A DNA stretch of 64,000 bases from contig JACPOY010000021.1 of NCBI GenBank assembly GCA_016191245.1, positions 156,410 to 220,409 of the forward strand. The letters are read 5' to 3'. Below the pieces are notes generated by a model, which was given only the letters and a program-made list of their open reading frames with translations, did not search any database and was not told where the DNA came from. Below are positions 51,365 through 61,456 of the stretch, piece by piece. This stretch comes from Gammaproteobacteria bacterium. Its GTDB lineage: Bacteria; Pseudomonadota; Gammaproteobacteria; Berkiellales; Berkiellaceae. Each line of letters opens with the position of its first letter. Position 1 is the first letter of the stretch. Made by a program: the position numbers and the translations under genes.

Positions 51365-52501
51365 ATGATAAATAATAACAATTCTTATAAAAATGATATC
51401 AAATCAAAACATTCTCAACACTGGTGGAAAAAAATGATTGGTTTGTTTTTGGGCCATTGGATTAGACAGTCAAAATATACTCATTTTGATATGCCTGCTG
51501 ATATTGAGGTTCTAGAACAACAACAAAAGGTAAAAGCTTCATTGAAAGATTGGATGAATGCTGTTGATACTCTCCAGCCTTTGGTGCAATCCATTCGAGC
51601 AAATGCGAATCCTGCAGAAGTAGAAGATTTTGATTTGGAGCTTTTAGGTGCAAATACCTATTTGTTTCACATCGATAGACTTCTTGTTAAAGTCAGAGAA
51701 TATTTTATCAATTTTAGATATCGTCAAGAGCAAGCCAATGATTACAATGAGTTAATTAACAAGACAGAATACATTCAAGCCATTGAGGCTGCACAACAGT
51801 GTTACCATACAATCATTAATTTAACAGCACTTGTTCAAAAACTTCCTCATAAAAAACTATATTCAGAAGAATTTATTAATCAAATTCATGCTTTTGAATT
51901 AGAGGTAACAACCTTGGGAAGCGCGGTTCGAATGTTAAATAAACTAGTCTATAGGCAAGAAGCATTACTTCAACTCAGCGCGCTCGAACAAGACTTGTTG
52001 CAAACCTTGGGGCAAAGTCCACAATCAATTCAAAATACCTATTCTTTCAATGAAATGGGTTCAAATCATGGTTTGATGTATCGGGGCGATTATTTAAAAA
52101 CAAAAGCGCAAATGATTATAGTACCTGAGTACTTTGCATTTGTTAGTAGTATTATCGAAGTAAGTGAAATGCTAAAAAAATGCTATGTTGTTGCAAGAAA
52201 ATCTGTTGTGAAAGAGACGCTTGATACGATGAGTGAAAATATTGAAGGGCTTATCAATGTATTTTTGCAGCCTGAACTTGAAAAAAATCAAGTTTTTAAT
52301 CATTTAGCTCAAATTTTTAATTGTGTTGAAGCTTTAAGATTTAGCACAAACCGAGAAAGTCGTTGTTCTCGAAATTTATTTGAAAAGTCAAAATTGGCTC
52401 GACATCAATTACGTAAAATCTGTCAAAAGCATGACTTTGCTCGAGAATTTTTGAAAACTGTTTCAGTAAGTAGAGTCACGCTTTTAAAACCACCTAAATA
52501 A
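51365..52501 (+). CDS. Helical protein of unknown function
   Basis: I do not recognise this 378-residue protein. It is almost entirely helical, with a basic, Trp-containing N terminus (KSKHSQHWWKKMIGLFLGHW) that could be an amphipathic membrane-binding helix, and long stretches such as VLEQQQKVKASLKDWMNAV and LEQDLLQTLGQSPQSIQ. There are no repeats and no catalytic motif. The ATG at 51365 is chosen; the frame is open 20 codons further up but only the later start has a purine-rich AGAGAAG before it. It is divergent from the 1431-residue gene (282-base gap without a clear promoter), and overlaps the end of the Mth938-like gene by eight bases. Confidence 0.75.
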   Translation: MINNNNSYKNDIKSKHSQHWWKKMIGLFLGHWIRQSKYTHFDMPADIEVLEQQQKVKASLKDWMNAVDTLQPLVQSIRANANPAEVEDFDLELLGANTYLFHIDRLLVKVREYFINFRYRQEQANDYNELINKTEYIQAIEAAQQCYHTIINLTALVQKLPHKKLYSEEFINQIHAFELEVTTLGSAVRMLNKLVYRQEALLQLSALEQDLLQTLGQSPQSIQNTYSFNEMGSNHGLMYRGDYLKTKAQMIIVPEYFAFVSSIIEVSEMLKKCYVVARKSVVKETLDTMSENIEGLINVFLQPELEKNQVFNHLAQIFNCVEALRFSTNRESRCSRNLFEKSKLARHQLRKICQKHDFAREFLKTVSVSRVTLLKPPK

Positions 52502-52865
52502 TTAAGATGCATGCAGCTACATTTCTTTTCTCTGATGCCAAAACAGTGTAGGTATGACATGCTGCTCTGCTATCCATGAATTCGACTCCTATTCCTTTTT
52601 CAAATAAAGGTAAAAGGAGATCTTGAGGGGGGATAACAAGTCTTGCGCCTGTCCCAAACAGCACAATCTGTGGAATGGAATCAAAAAGAACTTGAAAATG
52701 TTCTTGCTTTACTTCACTAAACTTTGCAGGACCCCAATCGCTGATAAAACGATGTGGCCATATAACAACACTGTTTTGGTAACATTGTTGGTTTATCCAT
52801 ATTTTTCCAGGTTCATAGCGTTGTATGAGATAAGTGGCAGAAGAGTCATCCGCTTGTAAAAACAT
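52494..52865 (-). CDS. Mth938/DUF498 domain protein
   Basis: The 123-residue protein belongs to the Mth938-like (DUF498/NDUFAF3) family. It shows the core blocks YEPGKIWINQQCYQNSVVI, the central IPQIVLFGTGARLVIPPQDL, and GIGVEFMDSRAACHTYTVLA and SEKRNVAACILI. The mitochondrial member is a complex I assembly factor; the bacterial role is unknown, and it is often found near secDF or recJ-region genes. It converges on the 51365 gene with an 8-base overlap. Confidence 0.85.
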   Translation of the reverse strand: MFLQADDSSATYLIQRYEPGKIWINQQCYQNSVVIWPHRFISDWGPAKFSEVKQEHFQVLFDSIPQIVLFGTGARLVIPPQDLLLPLFEKGIGVEFMDSRAACHTYTVLASEKRNVAACILII

Positions 52866-52956
52866 CTTTATCTGTACTCATCATATATAAAATTCTATTA
52901 TATCAAACCTAACAAACACCAACAATTAATCTTGCTGCCTAACAAAATAGAAAACC

Positions 52957-54000
52957 ATGACAACTACCATTACGCTCTTTTTACCAGGTTTAACATCAAG
53001 TCTTTTAAAAGAGGGGGTTAATAACAAACTCGATGCACTCTCTATGCTGCTTTCAAAAGGACAGCAATTAAAAGGGCCAACAACCATTGAAAATTCGATA
53101 AAAGCTTTTTTTAGTGGTTTGCCTAATGGACAAGTTCCAACAGGGGCGCTGGGCGCTTTAGGTTATGGAATAATTGAAAAAAATGATAAAAGCATCTGGT
53201 GTCGTGCCGATCCAGTGGAATGCATGGTTGATCATCAAAGTGCCTATTTATTAGGGAATTTAAATTTAGCTTTATCAAAAGAAGAAGTCACAGCCCTTAT
53301 AACACCATTGAATCAGCTATTACATCAAGATGGTTTTGATCTAAAATCAGGTTCTATAAATGAATGGTTCTGCAAAGTTGCACATCATGAAGATGTAACA
53401 ATGAATGATTTGACAGAAGTCCTCAATAAGAATATGGGCAATTTATTACCCTCTGGCCCTGATGCAACTTATTGGCACAGATTAATGACTGAATGTCAGA
53501 TGATAATTTCTCCTAGTAAAGTGAATGAGTTTCGAGCTGCCAATGGGCATTCTTTAGTATCTAGTTTATGGTTTTGGGGAATAGGGGCATTACCTCATCA
53601 CATCCAATGCCCTTTTAATACAATATTCTCAAATGATGCAACAATTCGTGGATTATCCATTTGTGCTAATCGCGCATGTGAAGCACTCCCTCAAATGCTG
53701 TCAGAGCAAATGAAAGCAAAATTTTTGAACGGTCACACGTTGATAATAGATTTATATTTATATTTTTTGCTTAAGCATCAAATGCATGATGAATGGCTGC
53801 AATATTTATATTATTATGAAACGACTTGGTTTAGGCCATTATTAGCAATGTTAAAAGAAAAACAAATTGATCGATTGCATCTTATCTGTGCAGATGGGCA
53901 AGATTTTATGATATCTACGTCTCATCTTAAATATTTCTGGCGTAAACTCAAACCAATTCAGCAATTTGCTAAAATACATAATAATGAATCACCACAATGA
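52957..54000 (+). CDS. RpfE-type protein (phosphoglycerate mutase-like fold)
   Basis: The 347-residue protein resembles the uncharacterised RpfE family encoded just upstream of recJ in Xanthomonas, Legionella and other gammaproteobacteria. Landmarks are LFLPGL at the start, LGALGYG followed by WCRADPVECMVDHQSAYLLG, and the C-terminal DEWLQYLYYYETTWFRPLL and LHLICADGQDFMIS. The family is distantly related to cofactor-independent phosphoglycerate mutases; no full metal-site set is visible here. It overlaps recJ by four bases, so it is coupled with recJ. Confidence 0.78.
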   Translation: MTTTITLFLPGLTSSLLKEGVNNKLDALSMLLSKGQQLKGPTTIENSIKAFFSGLPNGQVPTGALGALGYGIIEKNDKSIWCRADPVECMVDHQSAYLLGNLNLALSKEEVTALITPLNQLLHQDGFDLKSGSINEWFCKVAHHEDVTMNDLTEVLNKNMGNLLPSGPDATYWHRLMTECQMIISPSKVNEFRAANGHSLVSSLWFWGIGALPHHIQCPFNTIFSNDATIRGLSICANRACEALPQMLSEQMKAKFLNGHTLIIDLYLYFLLKHQMHDEWLQYLYYYETTWFRPLLAMLKEKQIDRLHLICADGQDFMISTSHLKYFWRKLKPIQQFAKIHNNESPQ

Positions 54001-55766
54001 AATCTGAATATCCCAATCCTAAAATTAAACGTCGGCAAATTAATGTTCAAAGAGAAGAAGAATCTAGGCATTTGGGCTTATCACCCATTTTAGCGAAAAT
54101 TATTGCATCACGTCCTTTTTTAGATCACGTCTCACCCAAAGAATTGTTATGGCCTAAATTGAAATCTCTTGATTCACCGCTTAGCTTAGCTGATATGAAA
54201 CCTGCTGTTGCCAGGCTAGTAAAAGCTTTAGAAAATGAAGAAGTGATTGGTATTGAAACAGATCATGATTGTGATGGTCAGACGAGTCATGCCGTAATTT
54301 ATGTTGCTTTAACAGAATATTTTGGCCATAAAACAGAGTTTGTTCGATCTTATATTGGTCATCGCTTAAAAGAAGGCTATGGGCTTTCAGAAGCACTAGC
54401 GAAAAGAATATTAGATGATAGTCCACGGCCAACATTAATAATAACTGCTGATAATGGTTCAAGTGATGAAGATAGGATAGCTATGCTAAAAAAGGAGGGG
54501 ATAGATGTAATCGTTACAGATCATCATGAAATCCCTGCTACGGGGATCCCTCAAAGTGCTTATGCTGTTGTCAACCCGACTCGCGAGGATTGCCAATACC
54601 CAGATACTTATATCGCCGGTTGTATGGTTGCTTGGTTGTTGATGGCAGCAACCAGAACAGCTTTGATGGAGCGAAAAAGATCAGTTATTCCTTCTCTTGC
54701 TGCCTGTTTAGACTTTGTTGCCGTCGGGACAATTGCAGATTGTGTGAGTATTGCGCGCAGTCGCAATAATCGCGCAGTTGTCTCCTATGGGATGAAGTTA
54801 ATTCAGCAAGGAGTAAGACCATGCTGGAAGGCAATTTTGCCGATGGTTTCAAACCCGCTCACATCAGAAGATATCGGATTTAAGATAGGTCCGTTGTTAA
54901 ATAGTGATGGCAGATTATCTTGTGCATTTGGATCAGTGAGCTTTTTATTAGCAGCTGACGAAACTGAGGCTAAGCATTGGATTGAACATTTACAAGCACA
55001 GAACGCTGAGCGTAAAGGGATACAAGAACGAGTAACCCAACAAGGATTAAAACAAGCTAAACAACAATATGGCGAAGGACGTATAGGCTTATGCCTATTT
55101 TTAGAAGAAGGGCATGCTGGTGTTCACGGGATATCCGCTAGTCGAATAAAAGATATATTTGGACGCCCCGTGATAATTTTTTGCCCAAAAGCTGAAGATC
55201 CTTCGCAATTAACCGGTTCAGCACGTTCTATTGATGGTGTGCATTTACGAAATATATTACAGACCATCGATGATACATACCCAGGTGTGATAAAACGTTT
55301 TGGAGGGCATCAGGGGGCCGCAGGACTCACGATAGAGAGGGAAAATTTAGCACATTTTCAAACTGCGTTTGAGGAAGTTTTGCAAAAGAATGTTGCGCCA
55401 GAAATCATTGGTCCAGTGATTTGGACTGATGGGTTGATTGATATTGAATATCTCAATTTGCCATTTATCGATGAGTTGGCTAAACAACTTGAGCCATTTG
55501 GTAGAGAATTTGAACCACCTCATTTTGAAATGAATGCAAAAATCCTCTCAGTGAATATCATGGGACAAACTAAAGTACATGCTCGTTTAGGGTTGGCAGT
55601 TGAAGATTTATGGTTTGAAGCTGTATGGTTTAATTGTAAAAATGAGAATGCTCCCTTGCCGGTGGGGATCGGAGACATGGTGAAGGTTGTTTTTGCTCCA
55701 AAACCCCAGACTTTTCGTGGTGAGAAAAAGTTAAGTTGCCAGATTGTGCACCTTGAGGTGGTTTAA
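53997..55766 (+). CDS. recJ: Single-stranded-DNA exonuclease RecJ
   Basis: RecJ is a 5'-to-3' single-strand DNA exonuclease of recombination and repair. The 589-residue protein has the DHH phosphoesterase motifs: ETDHDCDGQTSHAV (motif I, Asp89, Asp91, Asp93), ITADNGSSDED (motif II), VTDHHEIP (motif III), VAVGTIADCVS (motif IV), and in the DHHA1 domain RFGGHQGAAGLTI. An OB-like C-terminal domain follows. Motif I reads DHDCDG where most RecJ proteins have D[YF]DADG, but the metal-binding Asp residues are kept. It precedes prfB-lysS as in E. coli. Confidence 0.93.
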   Translation: MKSEYPNPKIKRRQINVQREEESRHLGLSPILAKIIASRPFLDHVSPKELLWPKLKSLDSPLSLADMKPAVARLVKALENEEVIGIETDHDCDGQTSHAVIYVALTEYFGHKTEFVRSYIGHRLKEGYGLSEALAKRILDDSPRPTLIITADNGSSDEDRIAMLKKEGIDVIVTDHHEIPATGIPQSAYAVVNPTREDCQYPDTYIAGCMVAWLLMAATRTALMERKRSVIPSLAACLDFVAVGTIADCVSIARSRNNRAVVSYGMKLIQQGVRPCWKAILPMVSNPLTSEDIGFKIGPLLNSDGRLSCAFGSVSFLLAADETEAKHWIEHLQAQNAERKGIQERVTQQGLKQAKQQYGEGRIGLCLFLEEGHAGVHGISASRIKDIFGRPVIIFCPKAEDPSQLTGSARSIDGVHLRNILQTIDDTYPGVIKRFGGHQGAAGLTIERENLAHFQTAFEEVLQKNVAPEIIGPVIWTDGLIDIEYLNLPFIDELAKQLEPFGREFEPPHFEMNAKILSVNIMGQTKVHARLGLAVEDLWFEAVWFNCKNENAPLPVGIGDMVKVVFAPKPQTFRGEKKLSCQIVHLEVV

Positions 55767-55830
55767 ATTCTGGCACTTTAGTCCCTATCCCGTTACAATC
55801 TCAAATCTTATCGATATGTAGGGTATTTAA

Positions 55831-56929
55831 GTGGAAATAGCACCATTACAGGCCAAATTAAAGGATCTTGCTAAGCGAATGAGTGAGCTTAGGGGGTATC
55901 TTTGACTTTGATTTCAAACAAGAACGTTTGGAAGAAGTCCGTGCTATGTTGGAATCACCTGAGGTATGGAAGGATCCTGAACAAGCCCAAACCTTGGGAA
56001 AAGAACGCGTCCAGCTAGAGAAAGTTGTGAACACCCTCTTGGATGTTGCAAGCGGAGTGCAAGATTCTATCGAGCTTCTTGGAATAGCTAAAGATGAAAA
56101 TGATGAGCAAGCATTTGCTGATCTGGAAAATGAGGCCAAAAAATTCGAAGCCATTATTGAAGATCTTGAATTTAGACGCATGTTTTCTGGCGAATTAGAT
56201 AGTCATTCAGCCTATCTTGATATTCAAGCAGGAAGTGGTGGCACAGAAGCACAAGATTGGGCTGAAATGTTACTGAGAATGTTTCTACGTTGGGGTGAAC
56301 GTAAAGGTTTTACCATGACCTTACAAGAAGCTTCAAGTGGAGAAGTTGCCGGCATAAAAAGTGCGACTATCAAGGTTGAAGGCGAATATGCCTATGGCTG
56401 GCTAAGAACCGAAACCGGGGTGCATCGCTTAGTGCGAAAATCACCATTTGATTCAGGTAATAGACGTCATACTTCTTTTGCTGCTGTATTTGTCTCTCCC
56501 ATCATTGATGATAGCATCGACATAGTGATCAATCCTGCTGATCTGCGCGTTGATACTTATCGCGCTAGTGGTGCGGGCGGACAGCATGTCAATCGAACCG
56601 ATTCGGCAATCAGAATTACGCATATCCCTTCAGGCATTGTGGTGCAATGTCAAAGTGATCGCTCACAGCATAAAAATCGTTCAGAAGCGATGAGTCAGTT
56701 AAAAGCAAAACTTTACGAGCTTGAAATGAGAAAACGCCAAGCTGAACAAATGGCGTTAGAAGAAACTAAATCTGATATTGGATGGGGTAGTCAAATCCGA
56801 TCTTATGTCTTAGATGATTCTAGAGTGAAAGATTTACGTACAGGCGTTGAAACATCTAATACCCAAGGGGTTTTAGATGGAAATCTATTAGATATGTTTA
56901 TGACAGCTAGTTTAAAAAGTGGGTTATAG
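55831..56929 (+). CDS. prfB: Peptide chain release factor 2, with programmed +1 frameshift
   Basis: RF2 releases the peptide at UGA and UAA codons. Translation starts at GTG 55831 (AGGG eight bases upstream), runs 24 codons to CTT, meets UGA at 55903-55905, shifts +1, and continues from GAC at 55904. The joined protein has 365 residues, the same as E. coli RF2. Motifs are [33 protein letters not shown] containing the SPF stop-codon motif, and [15 protein letters not shown] with the catalytic GGQ. Read without the shift, the first frame ends after 24 residues. lysS starts two bases after the stop. Confidence 0.97.
55891..55906 (+). promoter_or_regulatory. prfB autoregulatory frameshift site
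   Basis: The sequence AGGGGGTATCTTTGAC contains the Shine-Dalgarno-like AGGGGG, three bases before the slippery CTT and the in-frame UGA followed by C. This is the classical RF2 recoding signal: low RF2 lets the ribosome pause at UGA and slip forward one base, so RF2 controls its own synthesis. Confidence 0.95.
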
Positions 56930-56931
56930 TT

Positions 56932-58440
56932 ATGTCAGAAGAATTAAATGTTATTGAAGATGTAAATGAGCAAATTAGGCAACGACGTGAAAAACTTAAT
57001 GTTTTACGTGAAAATGGGAATGCTTACCCCAATCATTTTAAAAGAGATCATCTTGCAGCTTGCGTTCATGGTGAATATGAAAAATTAACCCATGATGAAC
57101 TTGAAGCCAAGCCTATTTTGGTAAAAATGGCTGGTAGAATCATGACACGTCGCCATATGGGAAAAGCAAGTTTTATTCACATTCAAGATATGTCAGGACA
57201 AATGCAGGTGTATGTTCGCCAAGATGAAATACCTGAAGGCGTCTATGACAATTTTAAGCATTGGGATCTTGGGGATATAGTCGGGTTAGAAGGCACCTTA
57301 TTTAAAACAAAAACCGGAGAGCTTTCGGTTCGTGCTAAAAAAATAGAATTGCTCACAAAAGCATTACGTCCATTACCTGAAAAATTTCATGGTTTAACTG
57401 ATCAAGAAACGCGTTATAGACAACGTTATTTAGATCTCGTCACCAATGAAAAATCAAGACAGACATTTAAAACACGTGCCAAGATAATACAATTGATGCG
57501 AGAGTTTTTTACTCAACATCAATTTATGGAAGTCGAAACCCCTATGATGCAGCCTATTCCGGGAGGAGCAACGGCGCGTCCTTTCATCACGCATCACAAT
57601 GCGCTTGATATGACATTATATCTTCGTATTGCACCAGAGTTATATTTAAAACGTCTGGTAGTGGGTGGTTTTGAGCGTGTCTATGAAATTAACCGTAATT
57701 TTAGAAATGAAGGCCTATCAACGCGCCATAATCCAGAATTTACCATGGTTGAATTTTATCAAGCCTATGCAGACTATCATGACTTAATGGATTTCACAGA
57801 AGAGATGCTAAGATTTCTCGCGATGAAAGTACTAGGATCGCATATGATCCAATATCAAGGCGATACTTATGATTTTTCCAAACCATTTAAGCGCATGACA
57901 GTCAAAGAAGCTATTTTACATTATAATCCGACAATGGATCCTGTCGTCTTAGATGATAGAGCGCGTTTAACTGAATTTGCGATGACCCTTGGAATTATGA
58001 TTAAGCCTGAATATGGTTTGGGTAAAATACAAATTGAAATATTTGAAAAAACAGTTGAATCTGCTCTGAAAGAGCCAACGTTTATTACGCAATATCCGCT
58101 TGAAGTATCACCATTGGCAAGAGTGAGCAATACCAATGCAGAACTCACTGATAGATTTGAGTTTTTTGTCGGAGGTCGTGAAATTGCTAATGGATTCTCT
58201 GAATTAAATGATGCTGATGATCAAGCCGATCGCTTTAAAAAACAAGCTGCTCAATTAGCTTTGGGGGATAATGAAGCGATGCATTATGATGCGGATTATA
58301 TTGTTGCCCTAGAGCACGGGCTTGCACCAACAGCAGGTGAGGGGATTGGCATTGATAGATTAGTTATGTTATTTACCGATTCCCCATCTATTCGTGATGT
58401 GATTTTATTTCCGCAAATGAGAACTGTTGTTAGCGATTAG
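56932..58440 (+). CDS. lysS: Lysine--tRNA ligase (class II)
   Basis: LysS charges tRNA-Lys. The 502-residue protein has an N-terminal OB-fold anticodon domain (about 65-150, [18 protein letters not shown]), class II motif 1 around [18 protein letters not shown], motif 2 ([29 protein letters not shown]), and motif 3 ([12 protein letters not shown]). Length matches E. coli LysS (505). It is two bases downstream of prfB, the usual operon. A repeat-derived hairpin follows 27 bases after the stop. Confidence 0.97.
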   Translation: MSEELNVIEDVNEQIRQRREKLNVLRENGNAYPNHFKRDHLAACVHGEYEKLTHDELEAKPILVKMAGRIMTRRHMGKASFIHIQDMSGQMQVYVRQDEIPEGVYDNFKHWDLGDIVGLEGTLFKTKTGELSVRAKKIELLTKALRPLPEKFHGLTDQETRYRQRYLDLVTNEKSRQTFKTRAKIIQLMREFFTQHQFMEVETPMMQPIPGGATARPFITHHNALDMTLYLRIAPELYLKRLVVGGFERVYEINRNFRNEGLSTRHNPEFTMVEFYQAYADYHDLMDFTEEMLRFLAMKVLGSHMIQYQGDTYDFSKPFKRMTVKEAILHYNPTMDPVVLDDRARLTEFAMTLGIMIKPEYGLGKIQIEIFEKTVESALKEPTFITQYPLEVSPLARVSNTNAELTDRFEFFVGGREIANGFSELNDADDQADRFKKQAAQLALGDNEAMHYDADYIVALEHGLAPTAGEGIGIDRLVMLFTDSPSIRDVILFPQMRTVVSD

Positions 58441-58467
58441 ATATAAATATGAAGAACTCATCTTAAC

Positions 58468-58503
58468 CCTCATCCTAACCTTCTCCCGCAAGCGGGAGAA
58501 GGG
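58468..58503. repeat. Palindromic repeat, copy 6 (single arm, possible lysS terminator)
   Basis: One arm only: CCCTCATCCTAACC then TTCTCCCGCAAGCGGGAGAAGGG. The second part folds into a strong hairpin (CCTTCTCCCGC/GCGGGAGAAGG, with overlap at the AA loop). It lies between lysS and the convergent HDOD gene and could act as a terminator, although no T-run follows. Confidence 0.7.
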
Positions 58504-58542
58504 ACAAGAAGGGGGATCAGAATTGATTCATTAGAATTTTTA

Positions 58543-59388
58543 TCAGGCAAATAAACTGGATACTTCGTCCATTTGTTTTTGTATTTCAGGATAATCTGTT
58601 ATGTCTTTATTGGGATCGAGTCCTAGCCTGTTATAGGCTGAGATCATTTCCTTATTGATAAGGACAAGAGGTTCTTGTGTACCTTTTAGAGCATGAATTT
58701 TTGCAACCAAGACAATATCAGCAAGATCAAGCTGAGGGATATTGCGAAGTGGATTCGATAAATTCATAGGTACTTCTGCAATATAACGCGGAAATTGCCA
58801 AGACATTAAAATCGCTTCTCCTAAATTAAAGCTATATTTTTGTAATAATAATGCTAGCAATGCCTGTTCTTCTATCAATTCTTTATTTTTCTCTGCAAAA
58901 GTGAGAATAGGTAAGATGCCAATTTCATGCAATAAACCGGCTAACATCGCTTCTTCAGGAGGAAATGCTTTAGAATAATTGGCTAGAACATAGGATGCTG
59001 CAGCAACCTCACCACTATGTTGCCATGCATTTCTCATTTTTTCTTCGATATACTTATTTTTTGCACAAAATAATTGTTCCATTGCCAGCCCAATAGCCAT
59101 ATTGGCAACGAAACTTGTACCTAAACGACTGATAGCAATTTTGAGAGTGTTGATTGAAACACGACCACGCACTAATGGGCTATTTGCAATACGAATGATA
59201 CGAGCTGTCAGACCTGGATCTTTGCCTATGACTTCATTTAATTCTTCTACAGTGACATTAGGATTTTCACTCAACTCCTGAATAGCGATGGCTATTTTAG
59301 GTTGAGTAGGTAGTGGAAGGCGATTTTTTTCAATGCTTTCTAAAATATCATTAAATATTGAACTAGACGTATCAGGTGAAGACTTCAT
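58543..59388 (-). CDS. HDOD domain protein
   Basis: The 281-residue protein is a single HDOD domain (about 20-220), a catalytically altered relative of HD phosphohydrolases found in signalling. Typical blocks are RLPLPTQPKIAIAIQELSEN, IGKDPGLTARIIRIANSPL, INTLKIAISRLGTSFVANMA and AMLAGLLHEIGILPIL. There is no attached GGDEF, EAL or receiver domain, so partners are unknown. GGAAGT precedes the ATG by about five bases. It is on the same strand as ygfZ. Confidence 0.9.
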   Translation of the reverse strand: MKSSPDTSSSIFNDILESIEKNRLPLPTQPKIAIAIQELSENPNVTVEELNEVIGKDPGLTARIIRIANSPLVRGRVSINTLKIAISRLGTSFVANMAIGLAMEQLFCAKNKYIEEKMRNAWQHSGEVAAASYVLANYSKAFPPEEAMLAGLLHEIGILPILTFAEKNKELIEEQALLALLLQKYSFNLGEAILMSWQFPRYIAEVPMNLSNPLRNIPQLDLADIVLVAKIHALKGTQEPLVLINKEMISAYNRLGLDPNKDITDYPEIQKQMDEVSSLFA

Positions 59389-59451
59389 TTTACTTCCTTA
59401 TGTTATTTAACTACCACTTCTGGGTGGCATCCTTGCCAATTGAAATAAGTA

Positions 59452-60462
59452 CTACCAACTATATGGTAAGTCTAGGCGCAAAACCTTTGGTCCATCAGCT
59501 GAATATAGACGGACATTCTCAAAATTTTGATAAAGATCATCTAATATAATTAAAAGTTCATAGCCATCCTGATCACTTTCACTTGCACGTACAACAATGC
59601 CTGGCGCTTCATTTGTTGTTAAAGTACTACCTAATACTGCAGAACCAATTTTTGGCTTAGACTTATCCTGAACAAATACGCGGTACATGTGTTTTTTTAA
59701 TTTGCCTCGATATTGCATACGCGCAATGATCTCTTGTCCAAGATAGCATCCTTTGTTGTAACTTATCCCTTCAAGAATAGACAGATTGGCATGATGGGGT
59801 AAAATTTCATCAATAGTGGCTGGATAGACCATGGGTAATCCAGCGCGAATATCTAGTAATTCGCTAGCCTGAGTCGAAATAGGCATACACACTGTTTTCC
59901 ATTGCAACCACAGTTGTTTCATTTCTTCCATCGGACCAAACAATTCATATCGTGGAATTGCGCCTTCTTTATGATACACACTGATGTTTTGCTTAATATT
60001 AGCAATCAAATGAGGCGCTTCTAATCCTACTAAACCAATGCCAACCATATCATCTGCCACTTTGATTTCAACTTTGGAAAAAATGGCGAATTTTTTAAAA
60101 TTATTTTGCGTGATAGTAAGCATTGAAGTAGGTATGCATAACAGGAAATGTGAATAATTTTGATTATCAGGATGAACGGCTATACTAAATAAACTTTGCA
60201 TTCTTCCTTTTAGGTTGCAATGAGCACCTAGTAAGCTTTTCTTTTGAGTCAATTCATCGATATTGCATGTAATTTGACCTTGCAGAAAAGATTTTGCATC
60301 TGGACCACTGATACTTAATAGGCCAAATGAAGACAAATCCATCATGCAATTTTGCGTACTAAGGGCTGCAAGTTCTTGCTTGAGATCCCCAAAGTGCACG
60401 GAGGTACTATCTGAAATATGAGCGCCTTGCTTCATTAAAAACTCATGCCATTGTTGCAACAT
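59452..60462 (-). CDS. ygfZ: Folate-binding Fe-S repair/assembly protein YgfZ
   Basis: YgfZ (IBA57-like) is a tetrahydrofolate-binding protein needed for activity of some Fe-S enzymes such as MiaB. The 336-residue protein has the diagnostic KGCYLGQEIIARMQYRGKLK (motif KGC[YF]xGQE, with the essential Cys) at about 230 and the N-terminal SFGLLSISGPDAKSFLQGQ and ITCNIDEL. It is close to sdhE, as ygfZ is in E. coli, where the two are divergent. Confidence 0.94.
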   Translation of the reverse strand: MLQQWHEFLMKQGAHISDSTSVHFGDLKQELAALSTQNCMMDLSSFGLLSISGPDAKSFLQGQITCNIDELTQKKSLLGAHCNLKGRMQSLFSIAVHPDNQNYSHFLLCIPTSMLTITQNNFKKFAIFSKVEIKVADDMVGIGLVGLEAPHLIANIKQNISVYHKEGAIPRYELFGPMEEMKQLWLQWKTVCMPISTQASELLDIRAGLPMVYPATIDEILPHHANLSILEGISYNKGCYLGQEIIARMQYRGKLKKHMYRVFVQDKSKPKIGSAVLGSTLTTNEAPGIVVRASESDQDGYELLIILDDLYQNFENVRLYSADGPKVLRLDLPYSW

Positions 60463-60579
60463 CTTGGCAGACTTCTCTGGTCAAAAAGGGGTAGTGGTGA
60501 TATGTTAGTGGCCGCGCGAGGTCTTTCGCAAGTGCTTAGGTAAAATTCTCCTCAAACTTGGTTAAATGGCTGACAATTC

Positions 60580-61182
60580 ATGTTTGAAAAAGTAAATGAA
60601 ATATTAGGTTTTTGGTTCGGTACCGATAAGCAAAACCCCTTAAGTCATTCTCATCTTTGGTGGCGAAGCTCAGAAGAATTCGATACTGAAATAAGAAACC
60701 GCTTTGGGACATTACATCATTTGGCTACCAAAGGTGAATTAGACGTTTGGCTTAATTATCCTCAAAGCTGTTTAGCCTATATTATTTTGCTTGATCAATT
60801 TTCAAGAAATATGTATCGAGATTCCCCTTTAGCATTTTCGCAAGATACGCTGGCGCTGCATGCTTCTCAAAAAGGACGAGAACATAAATTAGATAAAGAA
60901 CTAAATCTTGTACAACGCTTATTTTTTTATATGCCATTAGAACACTCTGAAGATATTAATGATCAAAAACTTTGTTTGGCCTTAATGAAACAATTAGTCC
61001 AAGAGGCCAAAGAAGGAGAACCAGATCTGTTGCCAACAATGGAAAAAGCTTTTGACTATGCTAAACAACATTACGATATTATCCTGAATTTTGGACGCTT
61101 TCCGCATCGAAATGACATACTTGAAAGAGAAAGCACTCAAGAAGAAAGACTTTTTTTAAGTCTACCCAATAGTAAGTTTTAA
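60580..61182 (+). CDS. DUF924 family protein
   Basis: The 200-residue protein belongs to DUF924, a TPR-like helical family of unknown function. Landmarks are VNEILGFWFGTDKQNPLSH, LWWRSSEEFDTEIRNRFG, AYIILLDQFSRNMYRDSPLA, and LFFYMPLEHSED and FGRFPHRNDILERESTQEE. It is complete and has no signal peptide. sdhE starts four bases after its stop, suggesting co-transcription. Confidence 0.9.
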   Translation: MFEKVNEILGFWFGTDKQNPLSHSHLWWRSSEEFDTEIRNRFGTLHHLATKGELDVWLNYPQSCLAYIILLDQFSRNMYRDSPLAFSQDTLALHASQKGREHKLDKELNLVQRLFFYMPLEHSEDINDQKLCLALMKQLVQEAKEGEPDLLPTMEKAFDYAKQHYDIILNFGRFPHRNDILERESTQEERLFLSLPNSKF

Positions 61183-61186
61183 AGAT

Positions 61187-61456
61187 ATGGAAAAAAACAA
61201 CACATCTGAAAGAATCCGCTGGGCATGCCGAAGAGGGATGTTAGAGTTAGATTTATTTTTAGCACCATTTTTTGAAAAATGTTATTCCTCTTTAAGTACA
61301 GATGAAAAACAGCATTTTTCTCATTTACTCTCAGCAACGGATCCTGAATTGCTGAGTTGGTTGATGGGACATAGTACGCCTGAAAATAAGGAATTATTAG
61401 CAATTGTTGATAAAATCCGCCAATATAGACTCATGCCAAAAGATCCATTCCTCTAA
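61187..61456 (+). CDS. sdhE: FAD assembly factor SdhE
   Basis: SdhE promotes covalent attachment of FAD to succinate dehydrogenase and fumarate reductase. The 89-residue protein has the signature RGMLELDLFLAPFFEK (the RGxxE motif, about residues 16-31) and the typical end LSWLMG and IVDKIRQYRLMPKDP. It overlaps the following cptA-like frame by about 50 bases, the arrangement of sdhE-cptA (ygfYX) in enterobacteria. Confidence 0.94.
   Translation: MEKNNTSERIRWACRRGMLELDLFLAPFFEKCYSSLSTDEKQHFSHLLSATDPELLSWLMGHSTPENKELLAIVDKIRQYRLMPKDPFL

Noticed and set aside
55831..55905. prfB as a pseudogene because of an in-frame TGA
   Set aside because: The TGA is part of the conserved autoregulatory frameshift signal, and the downstream frame is intact to full length.
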